This document shows, in pieces, positions 55,432 through 63,544 of a stretch of 64,000 nt of DNA; within the stretch, counting starts at the first letter, position 1; every line of letters begins with the position of its first letter. The position numbers were made by a program, and so were the translations under genes. The stretch comes from Flavobacteriales bacterium. GTDB lineage: Bacteria > Bacteroidota > Bacteroidia > Flavobacteriales_F > PHOS-HE28. Below the pieces are notes generated by a model, which worked only from the letters and a program-made list of their open reading frames with translations, had not been told where the DNA came from and searched no databases. The stretch lies in the NCBI GenBank assembly GCA_016716605.1, contig JADJWA010000001.1, forward strand, positions 868,001 to 932,000, read 5' to 3'.

Positions 55432-57375
55432 ATGCCCGTTAGTCCTGCCTATCCGATCCTCGAGCACATCCAGTTCCCCGCCGACCTGCGTGCCCTCCCC
55501 GAGGAGCAGCTGCAGCAGGTATGCACCGAGTTGCGCGATTTCATCATCGACGTGGTGAGCGTGAAGGGCGGACACTTCGGCGCCAGCCTGGGTGTGGTGG
55601 AGCTCACCGTGGCGCTGCACTACGTGTTCAACACGCCCTACGACCAACTGGTGTGGGACGTGGGGCACCAGGCCTACGGGCACAAGATCCTCACCGGCCG
55701 GCGCGAGGTGTTCCACACCAACCGCATCTACAAGGGCCTCAGCGGCTTCCCCAAGCGCAGCGAGAGCGAGTACGACACCTTTGGGGTGGGACACAGCAGC
55801 ACCAGCATCGGCGGGGCGCTGGGTATGGCGGTGGCCAGCAAGCTGAAGGGCGAGAAGGACCGCCAAATGGTGGCCGTGATCGGAGATGGCGCAATGACCG
55901 CTGGCCAGGCCTTCGAGGCGCTCAACCACGCGGGCGGCGCGGGTACCGACATGCTGGTGGTGCTCAACGACAACTGCATGAGCATCGACCCGAACGTCGG
56001 TGCGCTGAAAGAGTACCTCACCGACATCACCACCAGCCACACCTACAACAAGGTGAAGGACGAGGTTTGGAAAGCGCTGGGCAAGCTGAGCAAGTTCGGT
56101 CCGAATGCCCAAGCCATTGTGCAGAAGGTTGAAGGCGCCGTGAAGAGCGCGCTACTGAAGCAGAGCAACCTGTTCGAGAGCCTCAACTTCCGCTACTTCG
56201 GCCCGGTGGACGGCCACGATGTGGACCACCTCGTGAAGGTGCTGCGCGACCTGCGCGACATCCCCGGTCCGAAGATCCTGCACACGATAACCAAGAAGGG
56301 CAAGGGCTATGCACCGGCCGAGGCGGGCAATGCGACGGTATGGCACGCGCCAGGCCTCTTCAACAAGGAGACCGGCGAGATAATCAAGGTGGTGCCCAAG
56401 AGCCCGCAGCCGCCCAAGTACCAGGATGTGTTCGGGCATAGCATCGTGGAATTGGCGGAGAAGAACCCGCGCATCGTGGGCGTCACGCCCGCCATGCCCT
56501 CTGGCTCTTCCATGAACATCATGATGAAGGCCATGCCCGACCGCGCCTTCGACGTGGGTATCGCCGAGCAGCACGCCGTGACCTTCAGCGCCGGCATGGC
56601 CACGCAGGGCATGGTACCCTTCTGCAACATTTACAGTTCCTTCATGCAGCGCGCCTACGACCAAGTGGTGCACGATGTCGCCCTGCAGAACCTCAACGTG
56701 GTGTTCTGCCTTGATCGCGGCGGACTGGCCGGTGCCGACGGCCCCACGCACCACGGCAACTTCGACTTCGCCTTTTTCCGCTGCATCCCCAACATGGTGG
56801 TGAGCGCACCTATGAACGAGGAGGAGCTGCGCGACCTGATGTATACCGCCCAGCTACAGGACCAGGGCCCCTTCAGCATCCGCTACCCGCGCGGCGAAGG
56901 CGTGATGACCGAGTGGAAGACGCCCTTCAAGGCCATCAAGGTGGGCACCGGCCGCAAGGTTCGCTCGGGCGCCGACATCGCCGTGCTCACCATAGGCCAC
57001 ATCGGCAACTACGCCGCCAAGGGCATCGACCGCTTGGAGGCCGAGGGCTACAGCGTGGCGCATTACGACATGCGCTTCGTGAAGCCGATCGACGAGCTGC
57101 TGCTGCACGAGGTGTTCAGCAAGTTCAAGCACGTAGTCACCATCGAGGACCACGCGCTGCATGGCGGCATGGGCAGCGCCGTCCTCGAGTTCATGGGCGA
57201 CCACGGCTACGCCGCCCACGTGAAGCGCCTAGCGATCCCCGACAAGTTCATCGAGCACGGCACGCAGCCGGAGTTGTACCGGGAGTGCGGCATCGATGAT
57301 ATCGCCGTTGTTGAGGCGGTGAAGGAGATGCTGGGGGAGAAGCGAAGCGCCAAGAGCATCAAGGCCTCCGCTTGA
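55432..57375 (+). CDS. dxs: 1-deoxy-D-xylulose-5-phosphate synthase
   Basis: The thiamine-diphosphate enzyme that starts the non-mevalonate isoprenoid pathway by condensing pyruvate with glyceraldehyde 3-phosphate. The 647-residue protein has the catalytic-region His in GHQAYGHKILTGR and SVKGGHFGASLGVVELT, the diphosphate/metal motif VIGDGAMTAGQAFEALN with LNDNCMSID, the second-domain Glu in FDVGIAEQHAVTFSAGMA, and the transketolase C-terminal domain ending with GIDDIAVVEAVKEML. The 3' end overlaps the convergent membrane-protein gene by 17 bp. Confidence 0.96.
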   Translation: MPVSPAYPILEHIQFPADLRALPEEQLQQVCTELRDFIIDVVSVKGGHFGASLGVVELTVALHYVFNTPYDQLVWDVGHQAYGHKILTGRREVFHTNRIYKGLSGFPKRSESEYDTFGVGHSSTSIGGALGMAVASKLKGEKDRQMVAVIGDGAMTAGQAFEALNHAGGAGTDMLVVLNDNCMSIDPNVGALKEYLTDITTSHTYNKVKDEVWKALGKLSKFGPNAQAIVQKVEGAVKSALLKQSNLFESLNFRYFGPVDGHDVDHLVKVLRDLRDIPGPKILHTITKKGKGYAPAEAGNATVWHAPGLFNKETGEIIKVVPKSPQPPKYQDVFGHSIVELAEKNPRIVGVTPAMPSGSSMNIMMKAMPDRAFDVGIAEQHAVTFSAGMATQGMVPFCNIYSSFMQRAYDQVVHDVALQNLNVVFCLDRGGLAGADGPTHHGNFDFAFFRCIPNMVVSAPMNEEELRDLMYTAQLQDQGPFSIRYPRGEGVMTEWKTPFKAIKVGTGRKVRSGADIAVLTIGHIGNYAAKGIDRLEAEGYSVAHYDMRFVKPIDELLLHEVFSKFKHVVTIEDHALHGGMGSAVLEFMGDHGYAAHVKRLAIPDKFIEHGTQPELYRECGIDDIAVVEAVKEMLGEKRSAKSIKASA

Positions 57376-58747
57376 TCGCCTCTCCTGCGTCGAACCAACG
57401 ATCGTTCTCCTTACGATGCAGCGTATCGCCCGTCTCAGTGCGCAGGAATTCCCCGACCGCATCCGGTCCTTCCGGTGAGATGCGGACTCGCGAGGCATCC
57501 CGGCCGGCGAGCTCCAGCGCTTCGCGGTAGCCGTGCCGGAAGATGAAGGCGCCCTTGTGGTCGCCCGGAAGCCTCCACACAAGCAGTCGTCCGTCTGGTG
57601 GCGGCTCCGGTGTCTCTTCGATGATACGCTCGATGATCCCCGACGCGATGCGCCAATTCTCCTGTCCACGCTTCAACATGAACAAGCACGTCGCCGATAG
57701 GAGTACGATGACGCTTCGACGGAGCAGGACGTTCCGGATGCGCTCAATCAACAGCGCGACCAGCATGCAAAGAAAAACCGAGGGCAAGTAGAGGAACCGA
57801 TCGCTCTCGCTGGTGCGCGTGCTCACGCCGCCCACGATGGCGATGATGGTGGCAACTCCGAAGAGCGAGTTGAGCACGATCGCAATTCGTCGGGCCTGCG
57901 GCTCGGCTCTGCTGGAGCGCCAGAATCCGATGGCAACAATGGCAAGCGAAACGAAGATCAAGGCGAAGCGAACGGTCTGCACTGACGGCTCTTCGTGCGG
58001 CGGCAGAACGGAGCGCCCGAGCACCTTCGCGACCATGCCGAGGTAGTTGCTCAGCGGCTTTGTGAAGAACTCCGCCCCGTACTCGTTCGCGACACGATTG
58101 ATCACCAAGGCGCGCACAAGCAGATGCACCGCCACGGCGATAGCAGATGCCCCGATCGCCTTGTGCCAGAAGCGCTTGTCGGCGGGTCCAAGAATGAGGA
58201 ACCAAGCCGCAAGCATCATTGGGAGCAGCAGCGCGCTCTCGTAGCACAGCGCGCCCAAGGAGCCAAAGAAGAATACGCCATTCACCTTGGGCCATTGCCC
58301 TGCATCACTTGCGGCGGCATTCAATGCGAGCAGAACAAAGAGCGTGGCCATGGCCGTGCTCCGCCCAATGATCCACATCTGCGGCTCCAGGTGGAAGGGA
58401 TAGAGCACGAAGAGCGCGCTGGCCAATGCCGCAGCTTCCATGCGCATGAGCTTCTTCGCGAGCAAAGCCACGAGCCATCCATTCACTCCCAGCAGCAGCA
58501 CATTCACGAATCGAAAGGCCCATGAATCGGGGCCATGAAGGCGGTATTGCAGCCAGAGCGTCCAGTCGGGCAACGGGCGGAAGAAGGTGCCAGGGCTGAG
58601 GTCTTGGCGCGCGCCCAGTCTGTGGATCACGGAGAAGTCGTCGCTGGAAAAGGAGAAGGGCAAAGCGCGCCAGTGCGCTGCGAGCGCGAGCAGAACCAGC
58701 AGCGGCAGCCGCCAACCAAACAGGATGCTCTTGTCCATGCGCTCCAT
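57359..58747 (-). CDS. Multi-spanning membrane protein, GT-C/Tmtc-like glycosyltransferase candidate
   Basis: The 462-residue protein has about ten hydrophobic segments, with an acidic first loop (FSSDDFSVIHRLGARQD, then FFRPLPDWTLWLQYRLHG) at the position where GT-C enzymes keep their catalytic Asp-Asp. The part LFVLYPFHLEPQMWIIGRSTAMATLFVLLAL matches the Bacteroidota family I associate with PMT/Tmtc-like proteins. The last 80 residues are soluble and probably periplasmic. Substrate unknown. The start at 58747 lies 4 nt from a TACATTGG box; ATG 58738 is an alternative. The divergent neighbour starts 33 bp away. Confidence 0.7.
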   Translation of the reverse strand: MERMDKSILFGWRLPLLVLLALAAHWRALPFSFSSDDFSVIHRLGARQDLSPGTFFRPLPDWTLWLQYRLHGPDSWAFRFVNVLLLGVNGWLVALLAKKLMRMEAAALASALFVLYPFHLEPQMWIIGRSTAMATLFVLLALNAAASDAGQWPKVNGVFFFGSLGALCYESALLLPMMLAAWFLILGPADKRFWHKAIGASAIAVAVHLLVRALVINRVANEYGAEFFTKPLSNYLGMVAKVLGRSVLPPHEEPSVQTVRFALIFVSLAIVAIGFWRSSRAEPQARRIAIVLNSLFGVATIIAIVGGVSTRTSESDRFLYLPSVFLCMLVALLIERIRNVLLRRSVIVLLSATCLFMLKRGQENWRIASGIIERIIEETPEPPPDGRLLVWRLPGDHKGAFIFRHGYREALELAGRDASRVRISPEGPDAVGEFLRTETGDTLHRKENDRWFDAGEAIKRRP

Positions 58748-58751
58748 GCGA

Positions 58752-58774
58752 CCAATGTAGCCGCGCTATGTTCG
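58752..58774. promoter_or_regulatory. Compact divergent promoter boxes (TACATTGG minus, TATGTTCG plus)
   Basis: On the minus strand TACATTGG (58752-58759) ends 4 nt before the ATG at 58747; on the plus strand TATGTTCG (58767-58774) ends 5 nt before the ATG at 58780. The boxes are 7 bp apart, so each promoter's -33 region must lie inside the opposite gene. Confidence 0.42.
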
Positions 58775-58779
58775 TGGCG

Positions 58780-60228
58780 ATGCCGCGCCGCCATCTCTTC
58801 ATGCTACTCGCTGCCTTCTGCGTGAGCCTGCTTGTGCGCTGGCCTTTGCTCAATCGACCGCTCAGCGGGCACCACGAGCTCTGCACGGCACTGGTGCTCA
58901 TCGCCCTGAACAACTGGCACCACGACGGCTTCACCGTGCACCACGGGGCGCCGGCCATCACATTCACAGGACCTGCGGATCGGATCCCGCCCGGATACAC
59001 GGATGCGCCTGCATTGCACGACGGCGTGCTCTATTACCTCTCACACCCTCCGCTTGCCTTCGACTTGCCGCATGCATTCTTCACCATCATGAGCGCAGAA
59101 CCGAACGTGCTGGGCCTGCAGCTCTTCAATTCATTCTTCCATCTGCTAACGGCTATCGGCCTTTACCTCATCGTGCGCGAATTGCAACATGATGGCCCCG
59201 CCCCGTTGATGGCAGCATTGCTCTACCTCTTCATGCCCGCGCCGCTGTGGTTCCACGGCAACGTGTACATGAGTGACATGTTCGTGCAGAATGCGTGGGT
59301 GTGGCATGTGCTGGTTGCGCTGCGCGCGCTGAAGCGCGCACAAGGCCTTTCATGGACCATGGCGACATGGTGCGGGACCACGTTGTTCCTCACTGCGCTC
59401 ATCAGCTGGCCGGGCGTGTGGGCGGGCATCGCACTCGGAGCGATTGCGCTATGGCAATGGCGCACCATGCGCGATGCAACCCGCTTACGATTGGTTGGCG
59501 CAGCGGTATTGGGTGTGGGCGCCGCTATCGGCTACACGGCTTGGCGCTGGCTTCAGGTGGTGGATGCCGATGCTTTGCTGACCTATTTCTCCGGTCGCTA
59601 TGCGGAGCGCGGAACGGCCTGTTTGCATGGAGCCGCAAGCATCTTCTGCACGCTCGCACTCAACTACCGCATCGGCTGGCTGCCCTTGATCTTGCCGTTG
59701 GCACTGCTGGTGTGGAAGCGGAAGGCTGTCGCGCTCGGATCGAGTTCTCTATGGCTCTTCGTCGCGCTCACTGGTCTGCCCGTTTTGCTCGAGATGCTCT
59801 TCCTACTGGAATACACCGGCCACGACTTCGCTGCGCTCAAGACTGGCCTTCTGCTCTGCGGTCTCGGTGGGCTGGGGCTTTCAGCGTTGCGCGCAAGGTG
59901 GTCGTGGGTTGCGGTGATGGTCACTTGCGCAGCGGGCGTGCTCTACTTCTACTGGATTAATCCGCCTTATGTGACCAATAAAGCCATGCTTACGATGCAC
60001 CAGACGCAAGGCGAAACCATAGCGAACGAGGCGCGCTCAGATGAGATGGTCTTCACCTTGGGATTCACGCCCGAGCCGCAAGTGCAGTGGTACGCGAAAC
60101 GCACGCTTTTCCGGATGGATGATGCTGAGCGCGCTCGCGAGCTGCTTCATGCCTCGGGCAATCGCAAGGGCATTGTCTTCCGCGAGACCAAGCAGGGGAT
60201 GATTCACGAGCGGATCACTGCCGAGTGA
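58780..60228 (+). CDS. Multi-spanning membrane protein, PMT/ArnT-like (GT-C) glycosyltransferase candidate
   Basis: The 482-residue protein begins MPRRHLFMLLAAFCVSLLVRWPLLNRPLSGHHELCTALVLI. The first loop has HHE where GT-C enzymes of family 39/83 have a catalytic acidic pair, followed by TGPADRIPPGYTDAPALHDGVLYYLSHPPLAF and about ten membrane segments (LLYLFMPAPLWFHGNVYMSDMF is a typical loop). A C-terminal soluble part of about 75 residues contains the VFTLGFTPEPQVQWYAKRT segment seen in this class. Substrate unknown. An in-frame ATG at 58768 lies inside the promoter-like box, so 58780 is preferred. It abuts the next, convergent gene without a gap. Confidence 0.7.
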   Translation: MPRRHLFMLLAAFCVSLLVRWPLLNRPLSGHHELCTALVLIALNNWHHDGFTVHHGAPAITFTGPADRIPPGYTDAPALHDGVLYYLSHPPLAFDLPHAFFTIMSAEPNVLGLQLFNSFFHLLTAIGLYLIVRELQHDGPAPLMAALLYLFMPAPLWFHGNVYMSDMFVQNAWVWHVLVALRALKRAQGLSWTMATWCGTTLFLTALISWPGVWAGIALGAIALWQWRTMRDATRLRLVGAAVLGVGAAIGYTAWRWLQVVDADALLTYFSGRYAERGTACLHGAASIFCTLALNYRIGWLPLILPLALLVWKRKAVALGSSSLWLFVALTGLPVLLEMLFLLEYTGHDFAALKTGLLLCGLGGLGLSALRARWSWVAVMVTCAAGVLYFYWINPPYVTNKAMLTMHQTQGETIANEARSDEMVFTLGFTPEPQVQWYAKRTLFRMDDAERARELLHASGNRKGIVFRETKQGMIHERITAE

Positions 60229-62016
60229 TCACCTCGGGTGGAAGACCTCCACTTGGAGGTCATCAACCCGGTGTGTGCCACCGGCCTGATTCCAGAAGTA
60301 CACCTTCAGATTGTCGTCCTTCGAGCGAACCTCGGGCGTCAAGTAGTCAAAGCTCAACTGGTTCCAAGCGTTGCGTTGCACCGAGCCCCTGTCCCATGAT
60401 CGGGTCACGTACTTGTAGCTTGGGCCATTGTGATGGAAAGCGCACACGATCAGCGGTGCGGTGGTCGAGCTGTCGGTGACCCAGAGCCGCGCGCTGATGC
60501 GCAGCCACGCATGGTCTTTGTTCGTCAGCTCGCGGTAGCGAATGTCAGGACCGGAGGAGAAGGGCTGTTCGGTGCTCAAGGTGAAGACGCTGTCCGGCTG
60601 CTCGTCGAAGGTGTTGCGGTATAGCAGGTGGCGCTGGTAACGGGATTCGCCCTCGAGCCTCTCGTCGCCAGAGATGGAGCGCTGCACGAGGAGGAGCTCC
60701 TCGGCGTTCGATGGGATGCTCGTCCTGCCGAAGATGGCCGCATAGTAAGCGCCAGTCATTCGGTCCTTCGAGATGATGTTGGCGCTCCATTGCCAGGTCT
60801 GGAAGAGGTTCAATGCTACGATGAACCCAAGAAGCGCGAATGCTGGTCTGCGCCAACCGCCCGAAACCACCTCCTTCAGCAAGAACCCCAAGGGCAGTGC
60901 AAGCAAGACATACATGGGCATCATGCTGCGCGCGCTGAAGCTGCCGCCCGCGTACCACCAGCAGGTCCAGCTGCTGGTGATATAGAGGTTGATGGCGCAG
61001 AAGACAGCAATGGGCAAGAACAGATTCCGCGCGCGTTGCCAGAGCACGAGCAGCCCACCCAACATGAGCATCGCCAATGGCGTGTACACGAACCAGCCCT
61101 TGCGGAGGCTGAAGAGGTAATCCCAGGTGTAGGGCGATGCGAAATCGAAGCCCTCTCCCGGGTTGATGTACGAGTAGAAGAGCCATTGGCCGGTGACGCT
61201 CCTCCAGTAAACCAGCTGTGGCGAGGCCATCACCAAGAAGGCGATAGCCGCAAGCACGACATGCCGCACATGGGCGCGCACCAAGCGCCACTTCGCCGAA
61301 AAGCCGTCGCTGTTTGCCCAGAGCAGCGGTAGCAGCACGCACACGCCCTCGTTCGGGCGCACCAAAGTGATCCAGCCAGCCGTGGCACCCATAGCGATGG
61401 CCGCTTGCCACGTGGGCTTCTTGTGCCAATGGATGGTCGCCAGCAAGAGGCCTGCGTACAACGTGAAGAGGAAGGGATGCGTGAGCAGGGTGCCATCGAG
61501 CGCCACGAGATGCAGGAAGTTGGTGCCGACCACCACGAGCACGAGCAGCACCGCCGTCCACCCATCGCTGAAGAAGTGCCGCAGCACGCGACGAAAGAGG
61601 AATAGGCCCAGCATCACCCAGAGCAGCACGCCGAAGGTGACGGCCACGGAGTAGGTTGGAGAGAAGCCATCGGCCGGGAAGCCTAATGGTCCTGCGAGCA
61701 GATGCGCGATGAAGAACCATGGAGCGTACGCGAGCGCCATGCCCGAGCTGTATTTGATCACACGGGCGTCGTTAGGGCCATCGACCAACTGGTAGAGCGT
61801 CGTGCTCGGGTCGTAGGTGGCCATCACCTCATCGAGCCAAGCGTGATTCTTTAATGCTGGGTCATCGTGTATGACGATCGCCGGCAGGTAGAGGTAGTAG
61901 CCGAAGACATCCCATGTGAGCGTCTGCGTGGGCGGCTGCACCCAGCGGAGGGCGAATAGCACCGCACAGAGCGACAAGGCAGTCAGGAGCGAGCGGCAGC
62001 GCAGCATGTGCTTCAT
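60229..62016 (-). CDS. Multi-spanning membrane protein, GT-C-like, with C-terminal beta-sandwich domain
   Basis: The 595-residue protein has about twelve hydrophobic segments. The first loop (TLTWDVFGYYLYLPAIVIHDDPALKN) carries acidic residues in the usual GT-C position, and FSARSMMPMYVLLALPLGFLL is typical of Bacteroidota mannosyltransferase-like proteins. From about residue 450 to the end (YRNTFDEQPDSVFTLS to GTHRVDDLQVEVFHP) it is soluble and beta-rich, resembling a carbohydrate-binding jelly roll in the periplasm. This extension distinguishes it from the two preceding GT-C-like proteins. Substrate unknown. It lies 44 bp downstream of accC on the same strand and may be read from it. Confidence 0.7.
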   Translation of the reverse strand: MKHMLRCRSLLTALSLCAVLFALRWVQPPTQTLTWDVFGYYLYLPAIVIHDDPALKNHAWLDEVMATYDPSTTLYQLVDGPNDARVIKYSSGMALAYAPWFFIAHLLAGPLGFPADGFSPTYSVAVTFGVLLWVMLGLFLFRRVLRHFFSDGWTAVLLVLVVVGTNFLHLVALDGTLLTHPFLFTLYAGLLLATIHWHKKPTWQAAIAMGATAGWITLVRPNEGVCVLLPLLWANSDGFSAKWRLVRAHVRHVVLAAIAFLVMASPQLVYWRSVTGQWLFYSYINPGEGFDFASPYTWDYLFSLRKGWFVYTPLAMLMLGGLLVLWQRARNLFLPIAVFCAINLYITSSWTCWWYAGGSFSARSMMPMYVLLALPLGFLLKEVVSGGWRRPAFALLGFIVALNLFQTWQWSANIISKDRMTGAYYAAIFGRTSIPSNAEELLLVQRSISGDERLEGESRYQRHLLYRNTFDEQPDSVFTLSTEQPFSSGPDIRYRELTNKDHAWLRISARLWVTDSSTTAPLIVCAFHHNGPSYKYVTRSWDRGSVQRNAWNQLSFDYLTPEVRSKDDNLKVYFWNQAGGTHRVDDLQVEVFHPR

Positions 62017-62060
62017 CCCAACGCATCGGGAGCGCCAAGGTAGCCGGGGGCCTATTCGCC

Positions 62061-63404
62061 CTACGGCTTCTTGATCTCGAAGTCCTCCAGGAACTTGGTG
62101 GTGAACACGCCCTCGCGGAACTTCTCGTTCTGCATGAGCTGCAGGTGGAAGGGGATGGTAGTGCTCACGCCCTCGATCACATACTCGCTCAGCGCGCGCT
62201 CCATCTTGGTCAGGGCCTCCTCGCGGGTCTGCGCGCTCACGATCAGCTTGCCGATCATGCTATCGTAGTTCGGCGGGATGGTGTAGCCCGCATACACATG
62301 CGTATCCACGCGCACGCCATGGCCTCCGGGGCTGTGGTAGCTGGTGATCTTGCCGGGCGTGGGGCGGAAGTTGTTGAAGGGGTCCTCCGCGTTGATGCGG
62401 CACTGGATGCTGTGGCGCGTGGGCTCGTAGTTGAGTCCGCTGATGGGGATGCCGGCAGCGATCTTGATCTGCTCGCGGATCAGGTCGTAGTCGATCACCT
62501 CTTCGGTGATGGTGTGCTCCACCTGGATCCGCGTGTTCATCTCCATGAAGTAGAAGTTGCGGTCCTTGTCCACGAGGAACTCCACGGTGCCCACGCCTTC
62601 GTAGTTCACGCTGGCGGCGGCCTTGATGGCGGCGGCGCCCATCTTCTTGCGCAGCTCCTTGGTCATGAAGGGGCTCGGCGTCTCCTCCACGAGCTTCTGG
62701 TGACGGCGCTGGATGCTGCAGTCGCGCTCGCTCATGTGGCAGAAGGTGCCGTACTGGTCGCCGGCGATCTGGATCTCGATGTGGCGTGGCTCCAGGATGT
62801 ACTTCTCCATGTACATGCCGGGGTTGCCGAATGCCGCACCCGCCTCTTGGCTCGCCTTCTCGAATGCTTCTTGGAACTCTTCCTCTTTCCACACCAGGCG
62901 CATGCCCTTGCCGCCGCCGCCCGCTGTTGCTTTCAGGATCACCGGATAGCCGATTTTCTTCGCTTCCTTCTTGGCGATGGCGATGTCGGTGACAAGGCCT
63001 TCCGTGCCCGGAACAACAGGCACCCCGGCTGCGATCATGGTGGCCTTGGCCGTGGCCTTGTCGCCCATGGCTTCGATCTGCTCGGGCGTTGCCCCGATGA
63101 ACTTGATGTTGTGCTGCTGGCAGAGCTTGCTGAACTTGGCGTTCTCGCTGAGGAAGCCGTAGCCCGGATGGATCGCATCGGCGTTGGTGATCTCGGCGGC
63201 TGCGATGATGCGCGGCATGTTCAGATAGCTGTCCTTGCTCGGCGGAGGCCCGATGCACACGGCCTCATCGGCAAAGCGCACATGCAGGCTCTCACGATCA
63301 GCGGTGCTGTAAACGGCCACCGTCTTGATGCCCATTTCGCGGCAGGTGCGGATCACGCGAAGGGCGATCTCGCCGCGGTTGGCTATGAGGATCTTCTTGA
63401 ACAT
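62061..63404 (-). CDS. accC: Biotin carboxylase, acetyl-CoA carboxylase subunit AccC
   Basis: The 447-residue ATP-grasp enzyme carboxylates the biotin on AccB, the first half-reaction of fatty-acid synthesis. Landmarks: N-terminal KILIANRGEIALRVIRTCREMG, the ATP-binding glycine loop GGGGKGMRLV, SERDCSIQRRHQKLVEE, and the catalytic block MEMNTRIQVEHTITE, followed by GIPISGLNYEPTRHSIQCRINAEDP. Length and motifs are those of the stand-alone subunit. It is downstream of accB, separated by 140 bp that contain an inverted repeat. Confidence 0.96.
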   Translation of the reverse strand: MFKKILIANRGEIALRVIRTCREMGIKTVAVYSTADRESLHVRFADEAVCIGPPPSKDSYLNMPRIIAAAEITNADAIHPGYGFLSENAKFSKLCQQHNIKFIGATPEQIEAMGDKATAKATMIAAGVPVVPGTEGLVTDIAIAKKEAKKIGYPVILKATAGGGGKGMRLVWKEEEFQEAFEKASQEAGAAFGNPGMYMEKYILEPRHIEIQIAGDQYGTFCHMSERDCSIQRRHQKLVEETPSPFMTKELRKKMGAAAIKAAASVNYEGVGTVEFLVDKDRNFYFMEMNTRIQVEHTITEEVIDYDLIREQIKIAAGIPISGLNYEPTRHSIQCRINAEDPFNNFRPTPGKITSYHSPGGHGVRVDTHVYAGYTIPPNYDSMIGKLIVSAQTREEALTKMERALSEYVIEGVSTTIPFHLQLMQNEKFREGVFTTKFLEDFEIKKP

Positions 63405-63419
63405 CAGCGGGTGGGTTTT

Positions 63420-63537
63420 CCGCAGAGGCGCGAAGGCGCGGGGAATGCGTGGTGGAGAAAGGTCAATGGTTGCGACTCGGGTCCGGAGGTCATTGGATCG
63501 GCATCGTGTTCTACTCTGCGTCTCTGCGCCTCTGCGG
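63420..63537. repeat. Inverted-repeat element between accB and accC
   Basis: CCGCAGAGGCGC (63420-63431) and its exact complement GCGCCTCTGCGG (63526-63537) enclose 94 nt without an open frame. The right arm continues outward as part of CTCTGCGTCTCTGCGCC, a sequence I know from memory as a widespread interspersed repeat in environmental bacteria. No transposase is present. Confidence 0.65.
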
Positions 63538-63544
63538 CCAAGTA

